Positions 24,328 to 34,871 of a DNA stretch of 64,000 nucleotides are shown here, one piece after another. A program made the position numbers and the translations under genes. Numbering within the stretch: the first letter of the stretch is position 1; every line of letters begins with the position of its first letter. The stretch covers positions 433,545-497,544 of the forward strand of contig NZ_KB905693.1 of the NCBI RefSeq assembly GCF_000380985.1, read 5' to 3'. The stretch comes from Proteiniphilum acetatigenes DSM 18083. GTDB lineage: Bacteria; Bacteroidota; Bacteroidia; Bacteroidales; Dysgonomonadaceae. The notes beneath the pieces were generated by a model. The model was given only the letters and a program-made list of their open reading frames with translations. It ran no database searches and was not told where the DNA came from.

Positions 24328-27300
24328 TTAAAAAGTCAAATTTAAGCCGATAGAAACTTTTTTACTAATAGGATAAACCATATTGTCTATCGTTTCAGGG
24401 TCAAATGATTTTATTAAGGAAGTGAATGTCAATAAGTTTTCACCTTGTATGAAAAATCTTACACGCTGGATTTTATATTGTGATACGACAGATTGTGGAA
24501 GAGAATATCCTAGAGTGACATTTTTTAAGCGTATGTAGCTCGCATCCTGCAGATAACGGGTAGAGGTTTGCCGGTTCCCTCCATTATTCCAGTTGGGACG
24601 GGCAAAATAGGCATCTTTATTATCTTCTGTCCAATAATCCAGAGCGGTTTTTAATGGCGTGTCCCATTCAGAGGTAAAACCCCAGAATGAACTCCCTCCC
24701 GGCATATAATCGCGTTTGCCGATACCTTGCCAGAACATTTCAAAATCTATTCCTTTATAATCAAATCCGGCGGTAATACCATAAGCGTAACGCGGGGTAT
24801 TATTCCCAATAATTTTGCGATCGCCCGGGTCGCTCAATGTATTACTTCCGATGTTTATTTTGCCGTCACCGTTCAGGTCTTCGTATTTCACGTCACCTGC
24901 ACCCCATCTTCCGCTATACAGATAGGATTGGTCGTGGCCTGCATCTGCTTCGGCATCGGTTTGGTATAGTCCGTTGGATACATAACCCCAAATTTCCCCT
25001 ACTTTTCTGCCTACATAATATTGACTGAGTAATCCTGTCGGATTTGCAAATTTGGTAATCGTGGATTGGTAGTCTGATAAAACCCCCTTTATATAGTAAC
25101 TGAATCCGCTCGACAGCCGATCTCTCCAGCCAAGAGAGAGTTCCCAGCCTAAAGTCTTCATATCAGCAGCGTTCTCATTGGGGACACTTGTTCCCAGCAC
25201 TGCCGGGAGAGCTTGTCCTGCAGTAAGCATATCCTTCGTATTCCGCCGATACCAATCGAATGTTGCAGTCAGACGATTCTGTAAAAATGAAGCATCGAAT
25301 CCTACATCTATTTGATCTACCGTTTCCCAGGTAAATGAAGGACTTATGAGCCCCGGCGCGGATACGGCAACCGGAAGACTACCGTTTAAAAGATAGCCAT
25401 ATTGGGTATTCACACCATATGATGCCAGATAGGGGAAATTCCCCAGGTCCCCGACAACCTGGTTTCCTAAAGAACCATATGACAGGCGAATTTTCATATT
25501 ATCCCAAACATTTTTAAGCGGTTCCCAGAATGTTTCTTCGGAAATTCGCCATGCTCCGGATACCGACGGGAAAAATTGATAGCGCTGTCCTTTTGCAAAT
25601 TTAGAAGAACCGTCGTAGCGTCCATTCATTTCTAATAAATAACGCCCTTTATAATCGTAATTAATACGGGAGAAGATGCCGTTTATAGCCCATTGACTTT
25701 CCGAGCCACTGGTGGCAATTTCGCCGGTAGCCAGGTTGATAGAGGGGTTGTTGTTGTCAATCAGATCTTTACGGCCTGTGAAATGATACTTTGTCGTTTT
25801 CATTTCTTGATTATACCCTGCCATAACCTTGAAGTTATGCGTATTTTCTCCTGCCAATGAAAAAGAATATTCCGCGAAAGTGTTGAGGGCATAGTAGTAA
25901 TCATCATCATTCGTCAGAGTTATACTGCTCGGGTTAGTCCAGGGATAGTAGTTCTCTGTTCCGGGAACGGCTGTATAATCATAAAAATTTCTTACATGTT
26001 GTGATGTCGCCTTTCCATAATAATTCCACGTATAGTCAGCATTAATTATCAACCCTTTGAGCGGGGTAAGCATAACGGCTCCCGTCATCCAGAGATCGTT
26101 TTGTTTATAGATAGCGTTACCGCCTTGAGCTTGTATGGCTACCGGGTTAGTATAACTGCCCTGACCGGCATAATTCCCGTCGGGATGCTTCACAGGCATC
26201 AATGGACTTAAGTCGTTTTTCATCATTCCACTGTATGCGGAAAGCCCGGAATAAGCCGTTGGATTCATGGCTGTAGTACCGCCCGTAGGATGCTTTTCGT
26301 CCGTATAGGTATGCATGATTTTAGCGGAAACATTCAACCAGTCCGTAATGTTTGTCGAAACATTGATGTTTGCATTGTATTTACGGTATTTATCATCGGC
26401 CGCTTTCAAAATACCTCCCTGATCATTCATTCCCAATGATGCGTAATACGTTGTTTTATCGTTCCCTCCGTTTATACTTGCATTATATATGGAAGAGAAG
26501 GAGTTTTTATATAGTTCATTCCACCAGTCGGTATTTCCGACATACTGATACTTATAAGGGTCTATACTCGCATCAAAGAATACGGGTGAATCATAAGTAC
26601 CATTAAAATACCTTTCGGCATAGTCGTATATTGCTTCATTATAATAATGGCCGCTACCACCCGAATTCTGGTAAGCAAGATCTTTCATCGTTAAAAACTC
26701 TATTGAATTTACGTTGTGAAAAGACAATGCGGGTTGTTGCCAATAGGCAGTCGTTGAAAACTGAATGGTTGGTTTTTGACCGATCTTGCCTTTTTTCGTG
26801 GTAATCAATATGACTCCATATGCTGCGCGTGCTCCATAAATAGCTGCGGAAGCCGCGTCTTTCAAAACCGAGATAGATTCAATATCGTCAGGATTTACCA
26901 GATTGGGATCCATCTGTACGTTATCTACCAAAACCAAAGGACTGCCACCGTTTAAAGACGTAGTACCGCGGATATTAAAATTCGATGATGCTCCGGGTGC
27001 TCCTCCGTTATTCATGGTGATATTAAGGTTTGGCACCACACCTTGTAGTCCTTGTCCGATATTCGTGATAGGACGGTTTTCCAAAACCGAACCGCTGACC
27101 GACTCTACAGCCCCTGTCAAATTTACTCTCCTTTGTGTTCCATATCCTACAACCACAACCTCATCCAGCGCCTGAGTGTCTTCTTCAAGTTGGACATCCA
27201 GGCGATCTTGTCCTTCATACCGGATTTCTTGAGTTACATACCCTACATACGTGAAAATCAGCACGATATCTTCGGGGGGGGGGGGGAGATAAAGAAATAC

Positions 27301-27496
27301 TATAATTACCGTCTAAATCGGTAACCGTTCCGGAAGAACTTCCTTTCACCCTAACCGTCGCTCCGATAACCGGTTCATTGTTCGCATCTGTTACCGTTCC
27401 GGTCACGGTAATGTTTTGTGCAAACAGACCAATGGATACTATCCACATACATGCGAACAGTAATCCTTTCCATTTAAACAACTTCTCTTTTTTCAT
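24328..27496 (-). CDS. susC: SusC/RagA TonB-dependent outer-membrane transporter, frameshifted in a C13 tract
   Basis: Two segments together encode a normal SusC of about 1,050 residues. The 5' part (27496 to about 27275) gives a signal peptide and carboxypeptidase-D-like plug extension (NITVTGTVTDANNEPVIGATVRVKG). The 3' part continues IFTYVGYVTQEIRYEG, then the plug (EVVVVGYGTQRRVNLTGAVESV) and the barrel, ending KKVSIGLNLTF. They are in different frames because the coding strand has 13 C; 12 (or 9 or 15) would restore one frame through LSPPPPEDIVLIFTYVG. It imports fuco-oligosaccharides with SusD. Either a sequencing error, a broken gene or a phase-variable gene is possible. Confidence 0.9.
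27274..27286. repeat. Homopolymer of 13 G (C on the coding strand) in susC
   Basis: This run is by far the longest G/C homopolymer noticed in the window. It lies about 70 codons into susC, exactly where the reading frame changes. Long G/C tracts are slippery for polymerases, so length variants would switch the transporter on and off. It is also a classic place for sequencing error. Confidence 0.9.
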
Positions 27497-27589
27497 TCTT
27501 TTTCTTTTAAGGATTAATAATTCATAACATTCATTTAACTACAAGATATCTTTATTTTTTAATATCTCACATTGTACCATATCGCTATA

Positions 27590-28918
27590 TCATGCGTACA
27601 TGTTTATTTTACTCCTTTTATATGCCTGAGTACCGTACCAGGCTACCACCACAAAGCATATGAGCGGCAGAATAAATGAAGCATTTACTGCAGGGAATGC
27701 CGTTCCTATTGTACCCATATCGATAATCGCTGCCTGCACCGGAGGTAATATGGATCCTCCCAATATGGCCATGATCAGCCCTGCCGCACCGAATTTTGCA
27801 TCATCTCCCATTCCTTTCAGGGCAATACCATAGATAGTGGGAAACATGAGCGACATACAGGCTGACACTGCTACCAGACAATAAAGTCCCCAAATGTTCT
27901 GAAGAAAGATCACTCCCAGCGTAAATATTCCTGCGGCAATGGCAAATGCGCGTAACATTTTTCCGGGATCGAAGAATTTCATCAGGTAAGTGGCGATTAA
28001 TCGACTGATACAGAATATAATCATCGCAACAATATTATATCTCTGTGAAAGGACTTCGGCTGCCTGTTCTTCCATTCCCTGGTTCATGAAAACACGTGTA
28101 CCATACTGAATGATAAATGTCCAGCACATAATTTGTGCACCTACATAAAAGAATTGTGCGATGACTCCCTGGCGATAGTTGGGAATGGAAAAAATCCGTT
28201 TCAACGTGGCACCAAAATGGAGGCTTTTGTCTTTATCTCCGTTTTTCGGCATTCTCGCTATAAGGATAATCAGGAACATGGCAAGGACCACCAATCCTAT
28301 AGCCAGATAAGGCGCGATCAGGATAGAGAGGTCGGATTGCTTCATCACTTCGAATTCCGGATCCGAAAGTAGGGCACGCTCTGCAGTACTCATCGGATTG
28401 AGCCGTGCCTGAATGAAGTTCATGGCTACGTACATTCCCATGAGTGATCCTATGGGATTAAATGCCTGCGCCATATTAAGTCGCCGGGTGGCATTTTCTT
28501 CGGGCCCCATCGTCAGGATATAAGGATTGGCGCTGGTCTCCAGAAATGATAATCCGCAGGTGAGTACAAAATAAGCTGCCAGGAAGGGATAGTAGTTGCC
28601 CGACATCATGGCGGGAAAAAACAGAAAAGCACCCACGGCATATAATGCCAATCCGAACAAAATTCCCGATTTATAGGAAAATTTCTTTATGAATATAGCA
28701 GCAGGAAATGCCATGGCAAAATAACCTCCATAAAAAGCCAGTTGCACCAGTGCACCCTGTGTAACGTTCATCCTGAAAATTTTGGAGAACGCTTTTACCA
28801 TGGGATTGGTAATGTCGTTGGCAAATCCCCACAGGGCGAAGCAGGCGGTAATGATGATAAACGGCAACAGATAATTGACGCCGTTGTGTTTAAGTAATGG
28901 TAGTTTCGTTCTATTCAT
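27590..28918 (-). CDS. fucP: L-fucose:H+ symporter, major facilitator family
   Basis: The 442-residue product has about 12 membrane segments and the fucose/glucose-galactose permease pattern: LLPFIIITACFALWGFANDITNPMV at the start, FYGGYFAMAFPAAIF, and LSFLETSANPYILTMG, where charged and Asn residues line the sugar path. It carries free L-fucose across the inner membrane. I chose the ATG at 28918 (MNRTKLPLLKHNG), because upstream in-frame codons are Gly/Gln rich and not membrane-protein-like. It lies between fucI and susC on the same strand, linking sugar uptake to glycan breakdown. Confidence 0.95.
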   Translation of the reverse strand: MNRTKLPLLKHNGVNYLLPFIIITACFALWGFANDITNPMVKAFSKIFRMNVTQGALVQLAFYGGYFAMAFPAAIFIKKFSYKSGILFGLALYAVGAFLFFPAMMSGNYYPFLAAYFVLTCGLSFLETSANPYILTMGPEENATRRLNMAQAFNPIGSLMGMYVAMNFIQARLNPMSTAERALLSDPEFEVMKQSDLSILIAPYLAIGLVVLAMFLIILIARMPKNGDKDKSLHFGATLKRIFSIPNYRQGVIAQFFYVGAQIMCWTFIIQYGTRVFMNQGMEEQAAEVLSQRYNIVAMIIFCISRLIATYLMKFFDPGKMLRAFAIAAGIFTLGVIFLQNIWGLYCLVAVSACMSLMFPTIYGIALKGMGDDAKFGAAGLIMAILGGSILPPVQAAIIDMGTIGTAFPAVNASFILPLICFVVVAWYGTQAYKRSKINMYA

Positions 28919-29035
28919 CTCATTATTTATTGAACCACTCCTGATCATTATCTGACCACCCTGTCCCCCTCCCCGTTGAATCTTTATCAATTCAATTGGG
29001 GAGAAAGGAGTTGGTGCAGTATAATTGTTGTGAGG

Positions 29036-30808
29036 TTATTTATAAATAGGACCAAAATTTTTACAGGCACGGAAATCGGCACCTTCTTTGTCCATACCGA
29101 AAGCGTTCCATGCTGATGGACGAAAGATCTCGTCTTCTTCCACGTTGTGCATACATACCGGAATGCGAAGGATCGATGCAAGTGTGATCAGATCCTGACC
29201 GATATGACCGTAGCTGATCGCTCCATGGTTGGCTCCCCAGTTGTTCATCACAGAATAGACATCTTTGAAAGGGCCTTTTCCGGTAAGACGAGGGGCAAAC
29301 CAGGTGGTAGGCCATGTTTTATCTGTACGCTGGTTGATAATGTCGTGCACTTCGGGATCGAGACCTACCGTCCATCCCTCGGCTATCTGTAGTACAGGCC
29401 CTAAACCGTCTACCATATTTAACCGGGACATGGTGACGGGCATACCGCCTCTGGTGAGGAAGGTGGATGAATATCCGCCACCACGGAAATAATCACGGTT
29501 AGCCGGCGACCAGGTGGTAGCTGCAAGACAGGCTTTTGTTTCTTCTTCGGTGATATTCCAGGGTTCTTTCAGGGCTGGTCTGCCATCAATAGCCATGCGA
29601 CCTGTACCGTCGAGAGTAGTAGCTCCTGAATTGATGAGGTGAATTACGCCGTTCGCAGCTAATCCCGTGAGCTCTTTTCCGGTGATGCGTTTTACGGCAT
29701 CAGGACTCCAGTAAGTGCGAACGTCTGAGAATAGCTGTGCCGTATTGGTAAGCAAGTGGCCGAATAACATGACGACAGCGTTCAGGGAATCGTTTTCAGT
29801 GGCAAATGTATAAGCTTCACGGATGCCATTCCAGTCAAAGGATGTAGTCAGTATCGTCTCGCTGAAATCGCCATTGGGCAGGAAATCAGTCCATTGTCGT
29901 TGTCCCTGGAATCCTCCGAAGATGGCATTGTGTCCGATCGCCTCTTCCTTGAAACCCATTGCTTCGAGTTTAGGGTTACCCTGCAGCAGGTCACGGATGA
30001 TAATGGTCATTTTTACCACAAACTCCCAGTCATTGTCTTTCTCTTCCCGGCTCTTTTGTTTTTCCGGTCTGTTGAAATCGGTACCTTCATTCACTTTACA
30101 GTATTTTTCTGTCCACGCCATGGCTTTTTCGAACTCCTCGTGGTCGTAGATCCCCTCCTGTATCCGTCGTAAGATTTCTGTGGAATCGACTGATTCGTTG
30201 CGGACGCCCAGGTATTTCTGGAAGAAATCGGGATTGACAATAGATCCGGCAATACCCATCGAAACACTGCCGATGGATAGGTATGATTGTCCCCTCATTG
30301 TGGCTACGCCTTGTGCTGCACGGGCAAAACGCAAGAGCTTTTCGGCAACGTCTTCAGGTATGGTGTTATCCTGCAGATCCTGTACCTCGTGTCCGTAGAT
30401 GCCAAATGCCGGTAGTCCTTTCTGTGAATGGGATGCCAGGACTGCTGCCAGGTATACGGCGCCGGGGCGTTCCGTTCCGTTGAACCCCCAAACGGCTTTA
30501 GGATAGTGCGGATTCATATCCATGGTTTCCGAACCATAACACCAGCTTGAAGTGACAGTAATAGTAGAACCTACACCTTCCCGCTCGAATTTTGCTGCAC
30601 AGGCGGCACTCTCACCTACGCGTCCGATGGTGCCATCGGCAATCACGCACTCTACCGGACTTCCGTCTCCATTCTTTAAATTGGTTCTGATTAGTTCTGC
30701 AACTGCCTTTGCCAGGCTCATAGTCTTCTCTTCGAGGCTTTCCCTGACGCCTCCCTGACGTCCGTCGATTGTAGGACGGATCCCGATTTTAGGATACTTC
30801 TTCTTCAT
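29036..30808 (-). CDS. fucI: L-fucose isomerase
   Basis: The 590-residue product is full length for FucI, starting [20 protein letters not shown] and containing [18 protein letters not shown] and [17 protein letters not shown]. The active-site Glu/Asp and His region is seen in [20 protein letters not shown] and [18 protein letters not shown]. It converts L-fucose to L-fuculose in the cytoplasm. It is the first gene of the catabolic transcript, 155 nt from the fucR stop, with a FucR-like operator at 30913-30928. Fuculokinase and fuculose-phosphate aldolase are not in the window. Confidence 0.97.
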   Translation of the reverse strand: MKKKYPKIGIRPTIDGRQGGVRESLEEKTMSLAKAVAELIRTNLKNGDGSPVECVIADGTIGRVGESAACAAKFEREGVGSTITVTSSWCYGSETMDMNPHYPKAVWGFNGTERPGAVYLAAVLASHSQKGLPAFGIYGHEVQDLQDNTIPEDVAEKLLRFARAAQGVATMRGQSYLSIGSVSMGIAGSIVNPDFFQKYLGVRNESVDSTEILRRIQEGIYDHEEFEKAMAWTEKYCKVNEGTDFNRPEKQKSREEKDNDWEFVVKMTIIIRDLLQGNPKLEAMGFKEEAIGHNAIFGGFQGQRQWTDFLPNGDFSETILTTSFDWNGIREAYTFATENDSLNAVVMLFGHLLTNTAQLFSDVRTYWSPDAVKRITGKELTGLAANGVIHLINSGATTLDGTGRMAIDGRPALKEPWNITEEETKACLAATTWSPANRDYFRGGGYSSTFLTRGGMPVTMSRLNMVDGLGPVLQIAEGWTVGLDPEVHDIINQRTDKTWPTTWFAPRLTGKGPFKDVYSVMNNWGANHGAISYGHIGQDLITLASILRIPVCMHNVEEDEIFRPSAWNAFGMDKEGADFRACKNFGPIYK

Positions 30809-30962
30809 ACGATTATGATTATGTATTTAAAATAAAGATGAAAAATCACTTTATCACTACTAGTCCCGACTCATCGGGGATCAATAAATTGTTTTTTAGT
30901 CGTAATGGCTGCGTGCTGAACTGTGCTGATTATAGATGAAATTTTTTTCAGGAGTTCCAGGA
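30809..30962 (-). promoter_or_regulatory. fucI upstream region with candidate FucR operator
   Basis: The motif CAGCACAGTTCAG (minus strand, 30928-30916) matches 12 of 13 bases of CAGCACAGTACAG before fucR (31982-31970). It is about 110 nt upstream of fucI. A short palindrome CCCGA-CTCA-TCGGG sits at about 30864-30877 and might end fucR transcripts or form a leader hairpin. No exact TAnnTTTG box was found. Confidence 0.5.
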
Positions 30963-31946
30963 TTAAAGCGAATCCCGCAACATAATCTCTGTAGGTAAAA
31001 ATTCCTGTACAGGATCTTCATTAATGATAAAATCAGCGGCCAAATTTCCCATTCTTTCCCAATTGACCCCTATGCTCGCTATCCCGTTCTCTATCACTTC
31101 ATAGAACGGGTTTTCATTGTATGCCAGTAATCCGTAATCGCTGCCGGCCTTGAGTTGTTCCAGTCTCCCTTTCTTTATGATCGTAACGAGATCTTCCTGT
31201 TTGATAACCAGATAAAATGCGTTATCCAGAATAATCATTTTTTCGGTGATCTCATCGATAATCTCAAACGGAAGATTGTTGTCAATACAGAATTTACTAA
31301 AATACTCCTTGCTGCTCTGTGGATGTTTATGGTTTTTATTGAATACGAAGAACAGTTTCCGGTATTTTTTTAACCGGGTTTTAATTGTTTCCAGGGCATT
31401 GTAAAGCGCGGTATCGAAGTCCTGACAAACATAAGAATACCCATTTTTGTCAAATTTACCAAAATCCAAAAGTAATAATTTCTTTTTATCAATTTTTATC
31501 AATGCTTCGGAAAACTTCTCGTTGTGATAATTCATCACAAGATACCCATTGTACATGCCTATGGAATCGTTGATTATCTGGTTGAAAAGATGTTCATTGT
31601 ACTGATGGAACCAGAGATCGATCTCATAGTAAGAGGGTAGCCTTTTTCGTAATGTGTTGTACATTACCTCTTTAAAGGGTGTGTACTCATCCAGTAGCAA
31701 CAATATATTTTTGGTACGCGATGCAACATAATAGTTTTTACCATGTACAGAATCAATTATTCCCCTGTTTTTTAAGTCGGTGAAGGCTTTGAATACTGTA
31801 TCGCGGGAGAGGCAGAACCGTTGACTTAACTGATTGATGGAGGGTAATTTATCCCCTACCTTCAATTCACGCGCGGCAATGGATTTCTGTATAAAATCCG
31901 TCAGTTGCTGTACTTTGGTGTTTTTGTTATTGAATTTTAATTCCAC
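30963..31946 (-). CDS. GntR-family transcriptional regulator of fucose use (FucR-like)
   Basis: The product (about 327 residues from a GTG at 31946) has an N-terminal GntR winged helix: LKVGDKLPSINQLSQRFCLSRDTVFKAFTDLKNRGIIDSVHGKNYYV. A C-terminal periplasmic-binding-protein-like domain follows (NILLLLDEYTPFKEV to RMGNLAADFIINEDPVQ). This is the domain set of the Bacteroides fucose repressor FucR. The open frame extends to a TTG at 31988, but that codon overlaps a -7 box (31986-31993), so translation from GTG 31946 is more likely. The adjacent fuc operon and shared operator motif support fucose-responsive repression. Confidence 0.85.
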   Translation of the reverse strand: MELKFNNKNTKVQQLTDFIQKSIAARELKVGDKLPSINQLSQRFCLSRDTVFKAFTDLKNRGIIDSVHGKNYYVASRTKNILLLLDEYTPFKEVMYNTLRKRLPSYYEIDLWFHQYNEHLFNQIINDSIGMYNGYLVMNYHNEKFSEALIKIDKKKLLLLDFGKFDKNGYSYVCQDFDTALYNALETIKTRLKKYRKLFFVFNKNHKHPQSSKEYFSKFCIDNNLPFEIIDEITEKMIILDNAFYLVIKQEDLVTIIKKGRLEQLKAGSDYGLLAYNENPFYEVIENGIASIGVNWERMGNLAADFIINEDPVQEFLPTEIMLRDSL

Positions 31947-31963
31947 GGGTTTAAATCTGCTAT

Positions 31964-31993
31964 GCTGTACTGTACTGTGCTGGTGCAAAAATA
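31964..31993 (-). promoter_or_regulatory. fucR promoter with overlapping CAGCACAGTACAG operator
   Basis: On the minus strand TATTTTTG (31993-31986) is an exact TAnnTTTG box. Directly downstream, at the expected start site, lies CAGCACAGTACAGTACAG (31982-31965), containing tandem ACAGT steps. The same motif occurs before fucI. A bound regulator here would block initiation, so autoregulation of fucR is likely. Confidence 0.55.
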
Positions 31994-32058
31994 GAACAAA
32001 AAAAAGAGGTAAAAAAAGATTTTTACATGTTATATAACATCTGTTTGCAGGAAAAGTA

Positions 32059-32092
32059 AACCGGACGATCTCTTCACAGAGGCCGCCCGGTT
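32059..32092 (-). terminator. Rho-independent terminator after the nigD-like gene
   Basis: Arms at 32059-32073 and 32078-32092 pair over 15 bp around a TCAC/GTGA loop. The imperfect positions become G-U wobbles only in the minus-strand RNA, which is then followed by TTTACTTTT. It therefore ends leftward transcription from 32151-32897. Confidence 0.75.
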
Positions 32093-32150
32093 ATTGGAAA
32101 ATCAAAAAGTCATATAAGAAATAGAACTAATTAAGTTGTGGTTTAAAAAA

Positions 32151-32897
32151 TTAATAGTATTCATTGGATGATATTACAGGTGTAGGTATTCGGGCGGTTG
32201 TTTTTTCCTCCGCAACCGGTTGGTTATACCTGTAAACTACATCGTATGTTGTTGTTTCTCCGTTCCATCCTTTCACTTTAATGGAAAGATTTACAGAGTC
32301 GGCGTCATCCGTTCTGAAGGGTTTCAGGTCGAAACAGACAAATCCTTCATATAATTTCGTCTGCGGACTCTGATAGGCGTTATGGCGGAATTCGAGATCA
32401 ATTGCGTCGGATGATGTTTCATCTGAGAGTGTGTTCTCGACGAGGTTGATCAGGTGTGGTCTGACACCGCCGTAATTGAACAAAAAGGATACATTCAGAT
32501 AATCTCCCCCTACCCATATGTCTTTGACTTTTACCGGATCGTTGCCTATGCTGTCCTGGTTTTCGGCATTCAGTTCAATTGCTTGTTTTGTAAGGATATT
32601 CCATATATCGTTTACTTTGATGTCATAATCGTATGTTGCTCCCGAACTCTCCCACAATATGGTGTAATTGAGAAAGACACGCTGGTTGTGTGTTGGTGCA
32701 TATCTTACATTGCCGGCAGCAGGCCATAGGCGTTTGTCGTTGTCCAATAGGAATGAATAAGCATTTTCACCTTCGGGTATAACTGTGGCTATACTGATAT
32801 AGATATCTCCCAGCGACCTTCCATTATCGTCACAGGAGGGGATAGCCAGTAAAATTCCAACCAAAAGGATGCTGATTTTTAATACTGTTTTCTTCAT
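32151..32897 (-). CDS. NigD-like lipoprotein
   Basis: The 248-residue product has a lipoprotein signal (MKKTVLKISILLVGILLAIPSC, Cys22). It continues with SLGDIYISIATVIPEGENAYSFLLDNDKRLWPAA, the N-terminal beta-barrel motif of NigD-like proteins (first described near Bacteroides nim genes and bacteriocin loci). The C-terminal domain is beta rich (VCFDLKPFRTDDADSVNLSIKVKGW). Its function is unknown; it is probably periplasmic-facing or surface-exposed. It has its own terminator and stands alone between fucR and the ygiQ-like gene. Confidence 0.88.
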   Translation of the reverse strand: MKKTVLKISILLVGILLAIPSCDDNGRSLGDIYISIATVIPEGENAYSFLLDNDKRLWPAAGNVRYAPTHNQRVFLNYTILWESSGATYDYDIKVNDIWNILTKQAIELNAENQDSIGNDPVKVKDIWVGGDYLNVSFLFNYGGVRPHLINLVENTLSDETSSDAIDLEFRHNAYQSPQTKLYEGFVCFDLKPFRTDDADSVNLSIKVKGWNGETTTYDVVYRYNQPVAEEKTTARIPTPVISSNEYY

Positions 32898-33031
32898 GCG
32901 ACATTTTTATTTTTCTTTATTAATCAGATGCAGAAAAAGAGAAAACGCTGCATGGAAAAAGAGGAAAATTTTAATATTTAACGTTATTTAAGGTATTCTG
33001 GTGAAGAGTTATCAAATGGGATATTTTTTCT

Positions 33032-34867
33032 TTATAAAATATCTCTGGAATAGAGTTTTTTAACCAGGTCGGACCTGCCTATGCGTTTGAGTTTTTTGAT
33101 TACAGAGTGTCTTTGTTTAGGATCGTGCCAAAAAAAGAATTGACGCTGATCGTTTTTTTCCTCTCTGCTTTTGGCTGTATATACCGGTTGTAATGTATAG
33201 GGATGGTAACCTGTGTAATAGATCTCGGTAGCGAGCGTCATGGGGGATGGCGTGAAGTCCTGAACCTGTTCCAGTTTGAAGTTTAGTTTTTTTGTGATAA
33301 CGGCCAGTTCCGCCATATCTTCCTCATTGCATCCTGGGTGTGATGAGATGAAGTAGGGGATAAGTTGCTGGTTCAGCAAATGTTTTTTATTCAGTTCATC
33401 GAAGATTTGTTTGAACCGGTCGAAATACCGGAAAGAAGGTTTTCGCATGATTTTGAGTGTGGTATCTGAAGTGTGTTCGGGAGCGACTTTCAATCTGCCG
33501 GAGACATGGTTTCTAATCAGTTCGTGGAGGTACATCCGGTGGGATTCGTTGATTTTCTCATCGTTGCTGTCCTGCAACAGCATATCGTAACGGATTCCGC
33601 TTCCGATAAATGATTTCTTTATCCCAGGCAATGAATCTACTGCTTTATATATATCCAACAGATCGGAATGATCGGTATTCAGGTTGAAACAGATTTTCGG
33701 GAAGATGCAGGAGGGTTTCTTACATTTTTCGCAAATTGTCAGATCTTTCCCCTGCATACGGTACATATTGGCCGATGGACCTCCCAAATCGCTGATATAT
33801 CCTTTGAAGTCGGGCATTTGGGTGATCTTCTTCACTTCATCTAAAATAGATTGTCTGGAGCGGGAAGCGATAAATTTCCCCTGATGTGCAGAGATAGTGC
33901 AGAAAGCACATCCGCCGAAGCACCCGCGATGGAGGTTGACCGAGAATTTGATCATCTCGTAAGCCGGGATATGCTTGCCCTTGTATTTGGGATGAGGCAG
34001 GCGGGTATAGGGAAGGTTGAATGAGGCGTCTATCTCTTCATCCTTCATCGGAGGGTAGGGAGGATTGACAATCAGGGTTTTACCGTCTACTTTTTGAAGA
34101 ATGCGTGCAGCGGAAAGCCGATTGGACTGTTCCTCAACTATGCGGAAATTTTTGGCCTGTTTCAGTTTATCTTTTGCACATTCCTCATGCGAAAAAAGTG
34201 TAACTTCTTCATTGAACGGATTTTCAGATGCTTCAGTACGAATAAAAGCGGTTTGCGGGATATCATTTATTTCCCTGATATGTTTACCATCACGAATCTC
34301 ACGTATCAGTTGTTTGAGAGGGAGTTCCCCCATTCCGTATATCAGCAGGTCGGCTTTTGTATCGGCCAGGATGGTCTTGTGGAGTTTGTCGTTCCAGTAA
34401 TCATAATGGGTGATCCGGCGTAATGAAGCTTCCACCCCGCCGATTACGACCGGCACGTCGGGATAGAGTTCCTTCAGGATACGGGAGTATACTGTTACTG
34501 CCCTGTCGGGACGCATATCGGCTCGGCCGTCAGGGGTGTATGCATCCTGTGATCGGAGCCTTTTATTGGCCGTGTAATGATTGATCATTGAATCCATTAC
34601 GCCGGCTGTCACTGCAAAGAAGAGTCGGGGAGCACCCAGTTTCTTGAAATCACGAAAATCGTCCCGCCAGTTAGGTTGCGGCACAATTGCCACGCGTAAT
34701 CCCTGGCTCTCGAGCAGACGGCCGATAACAGCTGTGCCAAACGAGGGATGGTCGATATAGGCATCACCGGAGAAGAGGATCACATCAGGACTATCCCATT
34801 CGCGAAGATCCAATTCTTTCTTGGTGGTAGGTAGCCAATCGGTGAGTTGATAGGATTGGTGGTCCAT
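33032..34867 (-). CDS. YgiQ-family radical SAM protein (UPF0313)
   Basis: The 611-residue product has the radical-SAM cluster motif in LHRGCFGGCAFCTISAHQGK (C-x3-C-x2-C). An N-terminal B12-binding-like region is visible (SPDVILFSGDAYIDHPSFG; PDVPVVIGGVEASLRRITHYDYW). It also shows KCKKPSCIFPKICFNLNTDH and the conserved end APEHTSDTTLKIMRKPSF to QVQDFTPSPMT. The biochemical role is not settled. I chose the ATG at 34867 (MDHQSYQLTDWLPTTKKE), which matches the family start; an ATG at 34909 lies inside the SulP gene. The gene begins 5 nt after the sulP stop, so the two are co-transcribed. Confidence 0.93.
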   Translation of the reverse strand: MDHQSYQLTDWLPTTKKELDLREWDSPDVILFSGDAYIDHPSFGTAVIGRLLESQGLRVAIVPQPNWRDDFRDFKKLGAPRLFFAVTAGVMDSMINHYTANKRLRSQDAYTPDGRADMRPDRAVTVYSRILKELYPDVPVVIGGVEASLRRITHYDYWNDKLHKTILADTKADLLIYGMGELPLKQLIREIRDGKHIREINDIPQTAFIRTEASENPFNEEVTLFSHEECAKDKLKQAKNFRIVEEQSNRLSAARILQKVDGKTLIVNPPYPPMKDEEIDASFNLPYTRLPHPKYKGKHIPAYEMIKFSVNLHRGCFGGCAFCTISAHQGKFIASRSRQSILDEVKKITQMPDFKGYISDLGGPSANMYRMQGKDLTICEKCKKPSCIFPKICFNLNTDHSDLLDIYKAVDSLPGIKKSFIGSGIRYDMLLQDSNDEKINESHRMYLHELIRNHVSGRLKVAPEHTSDTTLKIMRKPSFRYFDRFKQIFDELNKKHLLNQQLIPYFISSHPGCNEEDMAELAVITKKLNFKLEQVQDFTPSPMTLATEIYYTGYHPYTLQPVYTAKSREEKNDQRQFFFWHDPKQRHSVIKKLKRIGRSDLVKKLYSRDIL

Positions 34868-34871
34868 ATGG

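Noticed and set aside
30864-30877. CCCGA-CTCA-TCGGG palindrome as a strong terminator of fucR
   Set aside because: The stem is only 5-6 bp and is not followed by a U-run in the right direction, so it is only noted in the fucI upstream region.
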